Shown in pieces: positions 36,109-47,215 of a stretch of 64,000 nucleotides of DNA. Positions within the stretch are counted from its first letter, which is position 1. Every line of letters starts with the position of its first letter. Source of the stretch: Nipponacmea schrenckii (lineage: Eukaryota; Mollusca; Gastropoda; Lottiidae); contig JAUJPP010000005.1 in NCBI GenBank assembly GCA_030562195.1, positions 37,125,106 through 37,189,105 of the forward strand, written 5' to 3'. The notes under the pieces are model-generated. The model was not told where the DNA came from and made no database searches. It saw only the letters and a list, made by a program, of their open reading frames with translations. The translations under genes were made by a program, and so were the position numbers.

Positions 36109-36448
36109 AAATGAAATGAAATGAATGGAGTTTTACGTCCTACTCTTCTGCACGTTATAGGCTAATGAAGACGGGCAACGCCATGCAGTGTGCAATGAGG
36201 GAAATTTTTCCTACTCTTTTTGCGATTTCCAACTGTCGAGGGATCTTTAACGTGCACAGCCTGTAGCACACGGGGCCTCTGTTTTTTGTCCCATCCGAAC
36301 GACTAGACGCTTTTTCGGTCCCCCCGACCTGCATCACTGACAAGGGGCTGAAAAATCCGAAAGTTCATCTCGACCTTTGCCGGGATTGAACCCTGGACCT
36401 TCAGGTTAGCGAGCAAGCGTCTAACCCACTGAGCCACCACGGCTCCCG
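36109..36448 (-). mobile_element. tRNA-derived SINE, nearly full copy
   Basis: Minus strand: a tRNA-like head GCCGTGGTGGCTCAGTGGGT with box A, a box B region GGGTTCAATCCCGGC, a central body including GTGCACGTTAAAGATCCC, and a tail CGTAAAACTCCATTC followed by short ATTTC repeats. Target duplications flank it: CAAGGCAAACTTAGA (36094-36108) and CAAGGCATACCTAGA (36449-36463), two mismatches in 15. Other copies lie at 5946, 47161 and 61786. Confidence 0.92.
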
Positions 36449-36988
36449 CAAGGCATACCTAGATTGGATAAAACACACACATACTATACCCGAAACTTGC
36501 TATAGATAGCAAAATACAAAGATAAATAGATATTCCAAAAATAAACAACAAGGAAAGCAGATTGATGTAGAGGTCCATATTTCTAGAAAACTATAATATG
36601 AATGAGCAAAGAAGAGTTTGGATGTTTCCAAGAGATACAGAAATTGACCCCAAAGACCTCCAAATTAACCAACCAGAAGCCAGTAGATGCTCTGCGACAT
36701 TGCTAGTAAAGTGACATCAATTAGTAATAATTTTAATCAGTGAATGAAGTAAAACATAGTAAACACATCTAACCTATATAATGATTCAAACTGTGTTTGT
36801 AAACAAGTCAAAAATGTCGTCTGCTACAATATAATAGAACGAAACTACATGCATTACCTCATTACCGATTTACAGAGTGCATTTTTCTTCAAAATATCAT
36901 AAACTCTACATAGTTATCACAATGTATACGGTAAAAGGTCATGGTCTCTATAATATACTTTCGGGAGTTGAATTGGGTCTTAATTATT

Positions 36989-37108
36989 GCGTGGCAAATA
37001 AAATTTGTCACGCTTTGTTTTCGTTCGGATTATTTTTTTTTTTTTTTTGCGTGGCAAATAAAATTTGTCACGCTTTGTTTTCGTTCGGATTATTTTTTTT
37101 TTTTTTTT
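36989..37108. repeat. 60-bp direct duplication at the start of the CTAG-ended repeat
   Basis: GCGTGGCAAATAAAATTTGT and the 40 bp after it, ending in a poly-T run, occur twice in direct order at 36989 and 37049, almost identically. The near identity implies a recent event or expansion mediated by the poly-T. Confidence 0.85.
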
Positions 37109-38558
37109 TTTTTGGGAAGCTCGCTAGCCCAAACGGAAAAAGATAGACTATTTTTGTTTTCACCAATGGTTTTTATATGGGCTGGAATCAAAAATGAATA
37201 TCTAACATGAAATTTTCGCTAAACCGAGAGTGGCTAATTGCATAATATGCAAATAAGATTTCAAGATAGCTCGGGCCCTAATAGTCGCATCGGTCTGAAA
37301 TTTACAGGATATAGATAGATAGGCAGCGCAATTAAAACTACATCATCAAAATTTTTTGATCACTTCCGGTTTGGGCGTGGGGACTTCCGGTTTTTTCGTC
37401 TCATGTCGGGCGACCCTGCTTCCGATGTAATTCAAGATTCTGAACAAAATCAGTATATTTTTGCTATACTAAATGATTTTAATCCCCTGAGACGAAGAAA
37501 AATTAAATTGAATGTTGCGCATGCGCAGTTTTCAAAAATGGCAAATTTTCTTAAAAATTTAATAAGTCCGCCAATTATTAACCGATTTTTATGATTTTGG
37601 TGTTTATCGAAACCTTGATACTTTATCTAAAAAATGTTGGGAACAGAATTTTGATTTTCGAATTTTAATTTTTTTTATGCCCGTTCGAATTTTTCGAAAA
37701 TTTAAAACTCTATATCTCGTGACCTTGACCTTAAATGACCTTGACATTTGAGATGTAGAATGTCATTGACCTCAGCTGTCTATAGATGTGCTGATATTGC
37801 ATGACAAATATTAACTTCCGGTTTTATAGCCCACTGAAATCTGACTATTTTGCAATTTAGGATGGTTATGTTACACTTTAAGGCTCTAATGTTCGGATCG
37901 ATCTGAAATTTACAGGATATAGATAGATACGCAACACAATTAAAAATATATCATCAAAATTTTTTGATCACTTCCGGTTTGGGCGTGGGGACTTTTTTTT
38001 TTATCTCATTTCAGGCGACCCTACAACCCGTGTAATTCAAGAATATAAGCAAAAACAGTACATTAGCTATACAAAATAATTTGCATCCCTCGAGAAGAAA
38101 AAAATTCCAATTGCTAATAAAATTTATTTATTTTTTTGTAAAATTTTTGCATACAAATTCAAAAAATATCTCTTTATAAAGCTGTGAATTAGCAAATTAT
38201 CACATAGCTTGAATTTTCTCTCTATGTTAATTACAACCAAAGTTACAAAATAATGTTTAAATTTGAATATAGATAGTTTAAATTTCATGACAAATTGACA
38301 TCTTATTACCTACTTAAATTTTAGTTTGGAATTTATGTAAATATCCTACCGAAATCTTAGACATGTACAAAAATCTAATAAGGAACTGATAGTAGAAACT
38401 TATAGTAGAAAAAATTGCCTATATAGCGGAAAGTTTACGCTTACAATTGTAGGCTGAAAAGTACCGGAATTGAAAGCTAGCAGGTTAGAAGTTTCAAAAT
38501 GTTCGAAATCCATGGGATAACGCACAGTTGCCACGCTCGGAGCTGTTCACAGTTCTAG
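36989..38558 (+). mobile_element. CTAG-ended dispersed repeat, plus copy
   Basis: Starts with a 60-bp duplication of GCGTGGCAAATAAAATTTGT...CACGC (an inverted repeat) plus a poly-T run. It continues with GGGAAGCTCGCTAGCCCAAA, a segment with CACTTCCGGTTTGGGCGTGG (seen twice), then CGTGACCTTGACC motifs, and ends GGAGCTGTTCACAGTTCTAG. Other copies lie at 39420, 44903 (minus) and 62153. No protein is encoded. The CTAG end preceded by a small hairpin recalls Helitron 3' ends, but inverted copies of this end also start elements, so class is open. Confidence 0.8.
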
Positions 38559-38699
38559 TTTGTAATTGGTCTTCATTGGAAGGCTACTTCCACATTCGTT
38601 TAAAAATACCTCGGACTAGGAATTTTACTTTCTATTACTTTGTACGTCTTTATATAAGACTCGAGAAATGACGATGGTGTACTGTGAACACTATTCTAT

Positions 38700-39237
38700 T
38701 ATTATTTTAGGTAAAATATTCCAGTTTCTGAGAATAAGGTATAATATTGGTCAAAAGAAAACTGAAGCTATTCCTTGAAATATTTCCCTGATCTAAATAT
38801 ATCACTGGGTAAAACTTCCTGTTGCATGACATAATGCATAGTATAATATAGGCTATCTATCAAGATATCTATTTGAATATTACTAGGTTATTACGTTTTA
38901 AACAAACACTTCTATAAATCGTAGTCAATAAACTTCACTATGGACTCTTTTATCAGGTATTTATGATTTCTGATCATTAAAATTCTCTTATACATATATC
39001 AGATTTGAAAATGCACCAATTTCACAGTCGGACTGTTTCCTTGATCTTTAATGTCAATAATCACTTACTTAGCGTTAGATGAGCTACCGAAGATATCAAT
39101 GAATGGCTATAAAAGTGACATACTTATAAACCTAAAAGTAAAATATTAAAATCATTAATGAGACGAACTTAAAATAAAGCTACATTTAGTTCACAAATAT
39201 CGATAAACACTGAATAATGAAATTTTTCTTTTTTCAG
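38700..39237. other. 5' flank of TNFR-like copy 2
   Basis: Resembles 28500-29008: for example GCACCAATTTCACAGTCGGA here against GCACCACTTTCACAATCGGA upstream of copy 1. So the duplicated block began at least 500 bp before exon 1. No gene lies in it. Confidence 0.65.
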
Positions 39238-40604
39238 TTCCAGTATCCTAAGATATACTGTCCAAATTATGTATCATCATTCAGTGGTCATAACAGTAGG
39301 CCTATTATTGGTAAGATCAATTATTTTACTCTATTCACTATACAATCGTGATAGAGTATTAAAATTGTGATTGGAGCAGTTAAATCTCACAGTACACTCT
39401 GTATGGCAATAAATTGAAACTAGAGCTGAGGACAGCACTGTGCGTGGCTTTCACATTTTGCCTCATAGCTTAAAGGCCCTTTTATACTTTATTGCCTTTC
39501 GGTATTCTTTCAGCCGCTTTTTGCATAAAGGCAAAATTTGAAATTTTGGAATCTTTTGTTTTTTGTTTGAAGTTTAAAGTATTTTATCACATATAAAATC
39601 TAGTTTGATTTCATTGTAATGTTCTTGACATCGGTTTCTTAACTATGCCTTAAGTTGTCCACATTATACTTTATGAGATATGCATAATTGAAAACAGGTG
39701 ATTTTAAATATTTATGCGGACTTCTTTAACTAAGAGAGAGCATTCAAACAGAATTTTAAATAAAACTTATGTTCTTACAGATTTTAGATAAAGTAACAAG
39801 GTTTAATTTAGACTAAAATCATACAAATTTGATAATATTGGTGAATTATACCGGAAGAAAGGTTGCGCTAGGTGATTTTAAGAAACCAGAATTCCCAACG
39901 CACAAACTGGAAGTGATTAAAAAATTCTGATAACCTTTATTTCCATCTGCATTGACATTCTGTGTATATCCTGTTTATGTTAGGTCGACCCGATAATTCA
40001 ATTTCATCCGATAAATCTTGTTACAAACAACATTTAAAAGCAACCCGAGGGGTACCTAAATAAGCTCCATAGCCTCAAAATATTTTGTGGACATTATGAT
40101 CTAGGTTACCAAATATATACATCATGTTAAATATATTTATTTTTGATTCCCGCCCACTTAAAGCTCTTTGATCAGAAAAGATATAATCTATCATTTTCAG
40201 TTTGAACCATCCAGAATTGTGAAATCTTCTGTACTTTAACAGTTTGCCCATTTTCATTGTAGATACAAAGAACAACATCGGCCCCAATTGATTGTAATAA
40301 ATGTCCCCTTGGTACCTTCTTGGAAAAAGCATGTGAATGTAAAACTTGTCCTGAGGGAACTTTCAATCAAAACTCAGATCTTTCACAATCGTGCGACGAG
40401 TGTTCTCTATGTGAGATGACCCAGATTGTAATCAAGGATTGTACCCCGACTACTGATACTGTCTGTGGATGTCCAGAAGGAATGGTGTGGACGAATTTTG
40501 GGGCAGATGGAATGTGTTCAAAGAACATACAAAAACACCACCATGATCGAAACATTGATCGACATCATCACATTCACCATTATCTTCGACTTTTACGTCA
40601 ATAG
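39238..40604 (+). CDS. Secreted TNFR-like cysteine-rich protein with His-rich tail, copy 2
   Basis: Same two-exon plan as copy 1. Exon 1 is 39238-39310 with ATG at 39269 (MYHHSVVITVGLLL) and a GTAAG donor. Exon 2 is 40263-40604, starting IQRTTSAPIDCNKCP. The product is 127 residues. The cysteine-rich part differs from copy 1 by only a few residues (CDECSLCEM for CDECSICEM; VWTNFGADG for VWTSFGADG). The tail is longer and different (HHHDRNIDRHHHIHHYLRLL), so the His codon tract is the fastest-changing part. The intron is 952 bp and contains part of a CTAG-ended repeat. A secreted binding protein is inferred; the ligand is unknown. Confidence 0.85.
39420..39950 (-). mobile_element. CTAG-ended repeat in the TNFR-like copy 2 intron, minus copy, truncated
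   Basis: The left edge reads CTAGAGCTGAGGACAGCACT, the reverse of the 38558 terminus. Further in, AGATTTTAGATAAAGTAACA and CGCACAAACTGGAAGTGATT are reverse matches to 37610 and 37370. The GCGTGGCAAA end is missing. It sits inside the single intron of copy 2. Confidence 0.75.
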
Positions 40605-41330
40605 TTTCTTCATATAAAAGATTCAAATACATGTAGTTATTGATGGATTATGACGAAATCAGGTCAACTTGTTCATTTTCACCAAGAAATGAACTCGAAA
40701 ATAAAGAAAGATCTATAAATATATCTTTTCCTTTATCCTACATTTTTGTTTTGTCCAAAACACGTTAGATTTCTATCTAGTCAAAGAAAGAATACATTCC
40801 TTGCTTGGCAAACTGTCTTAAATAACTTTGCATTCACATTCCCCAAAACTCAAATTTGATAATACCATATTAATATACTAAAATACTATGAAACCATGGC
40901 GTAATATAATGCATGTATAGTGATTTTTATAACCAGGACACATTTACGAAGCAGATAATTTAATAAAATGAAACTAACCCACCTGCATGGATTTGTTTCG
41001 GGGAGAGGTATGTATAAAACAGTGCTCTAAAATAACCTCAATCTTTTTTATATTCTCTGTGTGAATACAATTTGGTGAATATAATACAATGCAGCTGTAT
41101 AACCAATATCAATCAGCCTTCCAAACCAATGAGCTTTTTGTGTGTATATGTGACTGTGTGGTTTGTGTTGGTAGGTGTGAAAGTCAAGACATTCAAGTGA
41201 CTGGTAAATAACCCCGGGCGAAGCCGGGAATAAACGCTAGTACAATATAAAAATACTACTTGGTAGAGCTACACATTCGTCAAGATATCTAAACCAAATT
41301 GTATCTTTCAAACATGCTGAGTATTGTAAT
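40605..41330. other. 3' flank of TNFR-like copy 2
   Basis: AATAAA at 40700-40705, about 96 bp past the stop, is a plausible poly(A) signal. A Helitron-like 3' end lies at 41212-41240 (separate entry). Otherwise AT-rich. Confidence 0.5.
41212..41240 (+). mobile_element. Helitron-like 3' terminus
   Basis: CCCCGGGCGAAGCCGGG forms a short GC-rich hairpin. It is followed after 8 bp by CTAG (41237-41240) and then T. A GC hairpin 8-12 bp before CTRR with a T after it is the classic Helitron 3' end. The 5' TC end was not identified and no Rep/helicase is nearby, so it is a non-autonomous element of unknown length. Confidence 0.75.
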
Positions 41331-41332
41331 AG

Positions 41333-41392
41333 TTCAAGTATCTTAAAATAAACTGTCCAAATTTTGTATAGTTATCCAGCAGACCTATTATT
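41333..41392 (+). pseudogene. Relic duplicate of TNFR-like exon 1
   Basis: TTCAAGTATCTTAAAATAAA, then CTGTCCAAATTTTGTATAG, then CAGACCTATTATTG followed by GTAAGAT, matching exon 1 and its donor at 39238-39315. The ATG is lost (TTTTGTATAG where the real exon has AATTATGTATC), and part of the signal sequence is deleted. Confidence 0.75.
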
Positions 41393-41804
41393 GGTAAGAT
41401 ATTTTACTATACTATACATTTTTTACCCTATATACTGTCATTACATTATGAGTATTCTATCCTATACACCTCCATCTCAACACAACATTGTGTTTGGGTG
41501 AAGACAAAACCAAAACTCTCAAATCAGCTGCAAAATCGTAATTAGAGTAGTGAAATCGTTGTCTTATCAGTCAAATTATAATCCCATAGTACACTCTTTA
41601 TGTAATCAAATTGTGACTAGAATAGTTAAATCGTGACTAGGACAGTTAAACGTAATTAAGGGGTAGTCAAATTGATTGAATCCTGTCGAAGAATCGTAAA
41701 CAAGACTGCCAAATAATATTCATATCGTGAATAGAATTGTGAAATCGCCTGAACATTAACAATTAATCCATTCGATGAATTAAAACATTGTTTTTCTTTG
41801 CCAG

Positions 41805-42449
41805 TTTTAGTACATTATGACAAGTCATGTATGGTAACAGTAACAGTTCCACCACTGGTAAGGTCAATATTTTACTCTTCAAATGCCCCTCCCTCTCACC
41901 CATCTTCCAATCGAAACTATTAAATCCTTTAAATCAGTAAATACCCGATTAATTAAAATGTAAGTAGAATTTTAATGTTCATAAAGTCCTTACTATTGAA
42001 ACGTATTGACTGATTTTAAATCTAATACATATACATGATTAATTTTTAAGATTTTGGTTATTACAGAAGCCTCGAACAATTATTGTTCCAAATGTCCTGC
42101 CGTTACCTATGTTTAGCAATTATGTAATGGTATGGTTTGTAAACCTTGCCCCGATGGAACCAACAACCTCTATGCTGATCATTCTCAATCGTTTGGTGAC
42201 TGTTCCAAATGTGAGAACATCATGATAATACTCATGTAGTGTACCGTGACTAATGATACTGTCTGTGGATGTCCAGAGGAAACGGTATGGAGGAGTTTTG
42301 GGGCAGCTGGAAAGTGTCAAACAAAAACCAGATTCCGATTCAAATACAATGGGCTTTTAACATTGTTTAAAAGATGCATTAATAAAATCATAGTAGGGTT
42401 CTTTACCGAGAAGGAAAGTTACGGTTGTAATAATCCAAGAAACCACTAA
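41805..42449 (+). pseudogene. Third TNFR-like copy, broken
   Basis: An exon-1-like segment (41805-41857) follows TTTGCCAG and ends at GTAAGG. An exon-2-like segment starts at 42067 after TTACAG. In the cysteine frame it reads YCSKCPAVTYV, stop, CKPCPDGTNN, CSKCENIMI, stop, then TNDTVCGCPEETVWRSFGA. Two in-frame TAG codons and a phase mismatch between the segments disable it. The last 50 codons are open, but the His-rich tail is absent. Confidence 0.85.
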
Positions 42450-42519
42450 GTGTTAGGCAACAGTGATAGTGGACATTGATACTGCGACATTAAACACAGT
42501 TACCATACAAGTCGGAACC

Positions 42520-43850
42520 AAATATTTAAATTATAAAAAATGCAATTTTGATCAAAATATCAAGTATTGTAAATCATTGGAAAGATTAGATTACGTGTAA
42601 TAAGCCCATGAAAGAAATTTTGTTGTATCTCGATATGGTCACGTGAGAGAGTTCTAACACAGTAAAAACTTGCGATTTTCAAAATGACTGTAGAACCAGA
42701 AGTTAACAATTCACAACAAAAATGAAGATATCTCGACAAAGGCTACAACTTTTGTTCAGGTCACAAGGTCACAAAGTCATGAGATGTGGGCTATGGAAAT
42801 AAAAACGAAATTCAAAAACCCATCCCTATCATTTTTTAGCAATGGATTCATGAATCCACAGACATCCAAATTATGCAAATCGGATGATAACGTGGTCAAT
42901 TACATCGATTTAAAAAGAAAGGTTGATCATTACAAGATGGTGTTACTTCCGGATCCGATTTTTCACTTTTTATTCTTTGTTTGTCATATTTTTTCTTATC
43001 TTAAAAAGCTCAATTTTAATTAAAATATCAAATGTAAAACATTATCGGAAAAAATAGATTTTGTGTAATAAGGACGTGAAAGAAATTTTGACGTGTAAAT
43101 AAGTTTAGTGAAAGAGCTCTTCAAATTCAAAAATCGCGATTTTCAAATGACTGTAAAACCGGCAGTTGACATTGCACTACAAAAATGAAGATATCAATAG
43201 ATAGGTCTCGACAAGGACAACAACTTTGGTGCAGGTCAAGGTCACGAGATATGAGCCTTGGAAGTTTTGGCTTATACTGAAAAACATCAACAGGAAATGG
43301 CGAAAAATCTAAATCTAAATTTAAAAATCAGCTGCCACAAGATTTTTACCAATCGACTACAGATGCTATAGATATCAAAATTACGAAAATCGGATAATAC
43401 CCTGATCCTAAAATGGTTTAAAGAAATATCATACATTACAAAATGGCGGTTGATCCTTTACTTCAGGGATTAATTTTATCATTTATTATCTTTTGAATTA
43501 ACAATACTATCATACTGCAAAAAGAATTTTTCAAGTTGAAATTTCAAGTTTACACTCTAATGACGTAATAACCAGAAGTGATATCAAAATTTAGAAAGTA
43601 GAAATTTGCTCAGAATCAAAATGTTTATCTTCATGAAAATGATCGAAATGAAATTGCAGAAGTTGAAAAAGTGGTCAAAAATGTGCTTTAAAAATTCAGC
43701 GACAAAAGTCAAAATTTGCATATTGGCATATTGCTATCTTGTAGCGAATAATTTACTTCTGAATTTTGGTTTATGCCACTATCATAATATGGTTATAGAC
43801 ATGGGATGAACTCTTGAAAAGTCTTATAATGGACAAAAAAAAAAAAAAAA
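42520..43850. repeat. Dispersed repeat with a 468-bp internal duplication
   Basis: The block from AATTTTGATCAAAATATCAA (about 42545) recurs at about 43012 as AATTTTAATTAAAATATCAA. The order inside is the same: a GTGTAATAAG segment, GCGATTTTCAAA, AAATGAAGATATC, and a GGTCAAGGTCACGAG or GGTCACAAGGTCA motif. It shares GGTCA-rich pieces with the CTAG-ended family. It ends near a poly-A run at 43840. Confidence 0.7.
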
Positions 43851-43995
43851 TAAGTACTAGTAGTGTAACACACTATCCTAATTTGACCCTATAAAAAATA
43901 ACCCGCATTTTAATTAAAACGACGACTCGCCTTTTATTGAGAACTGTATAAAAATATAAAGTGAAATTCTTAGTTTGATTCATTTTCTTACATTA

Positions 43996-46900
43996 CACAC
44001 AGAAAAATAAGTAAGACAATCATGAGTAAATGTACTCATTTACGTGAGTTTTTGACTTTTCCATAAAACCACTCGTTTAGGACTCATTTACAGATGAGTC
44101 TGTATACTCAATAACGAGCAATTTGTGAGTGTATTGACTCATTTAACAAATGACTCGCCGACGAGTCAAAATGACTTATCTAGGAGTAAATATTGACTCA
44201 CAGAAGTGGGTCAACAGTGAGTTAACCGACTAATCTAAAATACAGATTGACCCGTTAGAAATTTGTCATAGACGAGTCATAATAACTGCTTTTCTGGGTA
44301 TTTGACTCAGTGAAATGACGTTTTAATGTGGTCATAGACGAATCTATTGACTACATAGGAGTAAAGTCATACTTTTCATCAAAACGTCTCATAGATGCAT
44401 AATTCTTCTTGTATATACATCTTAAGGTTGGCCCAATCTCGATCGATCCATTCTCGATCAATCTTGATTCTAAAGCATGTCAAAAAGTAAAAAAAAAAAG
44501 AAAAACATGTTCGTTTGATAGTTTATTGGGCATTGTAGTATTTAAAAGTATGCAGGATGCAACATATTGTCAATAAAAACACTTTAACACGAAACTATTT
44601 TTAAGATATGACTTTTAGAATGTAGAATGTTACAACGAACTATTTATTGGATGTTACGACTGAGTGGGGAGGGGGGGGGAGGGAGACTGTCGTGTTCAAG
44701 AACAAATCTGTATGAAATATATGTAGAAAAAATGGAAAGAAACTAAAATTTTAAAAGATTTAAATAATTCAGCAATATTGGTATCGTCGGCAACTTGGTA
44801 AAATCCTTAGCTTTATTCATGGACTTACCAGCAAATCGAACAATGGGCCTTGATAGTTCATCTGGAAAGAAAGACAAAAAAGTATTCGAGATCCAAATAC
44901 AACTAGAACTGTGAACAGTTCCGAGAGTGGCAAACAACCTCTATTGGTTCAAAAAATATACGCGAAGTTTTATTATGTAATATTGTTACACCACAGTTTA
45001 AAGTTAATTGCATATTAATGAGAAAGTTTTTAAAGGTTCCATCATAAAAATATTTGAGGTCAGAATTATCAATAATATTTATTTTGTGAATAAAACAAGA
45101 GGTTGAAATTTATCTACTATATCAAACATGGATAGATATTGTAGCTTGCAATTCCACTAAATCTAACGTCTTTTATGACGTCACCGACTGGGGCTCAACA
45201 GGAAGCTACTATTGATATCTGTGCAGATCCCAGCAGGGTTCTAAAAAACCGGAAGCTCTCACGTAAAAACCGGAAAAGTGGTAGAAAAATTTTATGATGC
45301 GCTTTTAAAATTCATGGTCATTGAAGGTCAAGGTCATTTGATATAGCCTTGTGAATTTTCAAAAAACTAAAACGGGTACCAAAACAATTGTTGTCGATCA
45401 TAATAGGCATATGTGTGGATAGCTTAGGTCAAGAACATTCTACTTGAAAAAAATCAGGGTCATTGAAGGTCAAGGTCATTTGATTTGGCCTTTTGAATTT
45501 TCAAAAAAATTTGAAAATCAAAATTCTGTTCCCATCAAGTTTTAGATAAAGTAAAAAGGTTTCCAAAAACACCAAAATCGGACAAATCAAATAAAAATTA
45601 GCGGACTTAAAAATTTTTGCTGAATGTTACCGTTCTGTAATGACACATAAAGTATCACTTTCGGTTTGGATTTTTTATTCTAAAAGGGTTCTAATTATGC
45701 CTGATAGTATATATGTATAGCTTTTGTACTGATTTCTTACATATACCGGAAGCTGGGTGACCCAACGCGGTTCTAAAAAAAGGGAAGTTCTCACACAAGA
45801 ACCGGAAGTGGTAGAAATTTTTATGATGCGGTTTTATTTCTATAGGCGACTTCTCTAATTCTATAATTTTCAAAGCGATCGGATAATTTAGCAACAAAGT
45901 TATGCAATTATGCATATTATTATTATGCAATTACTAACTACTGACGCGTAAAAATTTTAGTTTTATATATTCATTTTCTATTCCAGTACGTATCTCATCG
46001 TATTTTTCAAACCAAATTTCTATACCATTTTCGAGTTGGGCTAGGAAGCTTCCCGAAAAAAAAAAAAATCTAATGAAAACAAAGAGTGGCAAATTTCTAA
46101 TTTTGAACCCAAATTTCTAATTTGCCACTCAATTAAAATACATGTACTATAACAATATCAACCCCTTTATTCTGAAAATTGTAACTAGGTGGTATTTGAC
46201 CCGTATACGACCAATTTATATTCACCAACTGATTGACTTATAATAATATGAACGTGTTGACGCTTTAACGAATCGTCTCATTTAGGACTTAGTAAAAAAT
46301 TATTTCTCTTGTGCGGAATTTGAGAGAATTTTGAATACAAACAAAAAACATTTCTAAAATTTATCAATATGCTTCGAAGGTGAAGATCGCAGATCTTTTT
46401 ATTTCAACCAATGATTATTAATAAGACTTCTTTTGAAAGTACAACTTTTGTTATTTATTAAGGAACAACATCAAGTTTGAAACTTGCCTCTAGAATAACC
46501 CTAGTAAAAATAAAACCTTTTAAAAGATCCAAAGTTACTTACCTATCAAAGCTAAGAAATCTTGATCGGCTATTGGTTACAACATATCAAGGATTTGCAT
46601 GGATTGAAAAATGTGAACAAATGTCACTCAGGCTTCACCAAACGACATCACAGTCTGACGTCACGGTTACCCATGAAGCATCTGGGCAGGGACTCATGTG
46701 AGACTAGTTAATGACTCGTTTTTGACATATTTTTTAAAATTCCGTTGGCTCAAACACGACCTTCCGCAGACTCACTTGTAATATTTGACAATATGACTAA
46801 CATTTGACTACTTTAGGACCAATGACTAATTTAGGATTTTCTTTCGACTCACTAATGACTCGATATTGACGAATTATCGTGACTCGGAAACAGAAAACAT

Positions 46901-47156
46901 TTGACTCACTTCAAAGTCATTGCCAAAAAACTCAATAAGTACTCAGCTCAGACACTATATTGACAAGAATAAGACTCACGTGGTTTGTTGTTCATACATG
47001 ATGACTCAAATGATGTAAAAGTGAGTCTTATAATGACTCGACATTGACACTTAGAGATGATTTCTGAGTTACAATACTAACAATAGTGAGTCATTACGCA
47101 TGACTCACTTAAAAAGTCGGTTTTACTCATCATTGTCTTATTTATTTTTCTGTGTG
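43996..47156. mobile_element. TA-flanked TIR element with GACTC-rich subterminal arrays
   Basis: The left end starts CACACAGAAAAATAAGTAAG. The right end, reverse-complemented, starts CACACAGAAAAATAAATAAG, and both continue ACAAT(C/G)ATGAGTAAA. Both ends are flanked by TA, as in Tc1/mariner-type insertion. The first 430 bp and last 450 bp are dense in TGACTCA/GAGTCA words in both orientations. The middle holds a later insertion at 44903-46130. No transposase was recognised. The small frames at 44743 and 46477 are unassigned. Confidence 0.85.
44903..46130 (-). mobile_element. CTAG-ended dispersed repeat, minus copy, nested
   Basis: The left edge reads CTAGAACTGTGAACAGTTCC. The right edge contains GAGTGGCAAATTTC and ATTTGCCACTC, the inverted repeat that begins the family, plus GGGCTAGGAAGCTTCCCG. 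Inside, TTGAAGGTCAAGGTCATTTG occurs twice (about 45325 and 45465). It lies wholly within the TIR element at 43996-47156, so it is the younger insertion. Confidence 0.82.
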
Positions 47157-47160
47157 TAGC

Positions 47161-47215
47161 AAAGTTTTACGTCTTCTATTTTGCACCTAATTGGTTAATG
47201 AAGACAATGAGAGAC
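47161..47215 (-). mobile_element. SINE tail fragment
   Basis: AAAGTTTTACGTCTTCTATT...GGTTAATGAAGAC matches the 3' tail of the SINE at 36109-36448. Only about 55 bp is recognisable, immediately after the TIR element. Confidence 0.6.

Noticed and set aside
36877..37210. Two 89-codon frames with repeated FFFFFF segments
   Set aside because: They come from the 60-bp duplication and poly-T runs at the start of the CTAG-ended repeat.
46477..46701. 74-codon frame in the GACTC-rich element as a possible transposase piece
   Set aside because: No transposase motif is visible. I could not link it to any family, so it is only mentioned in the element entry.
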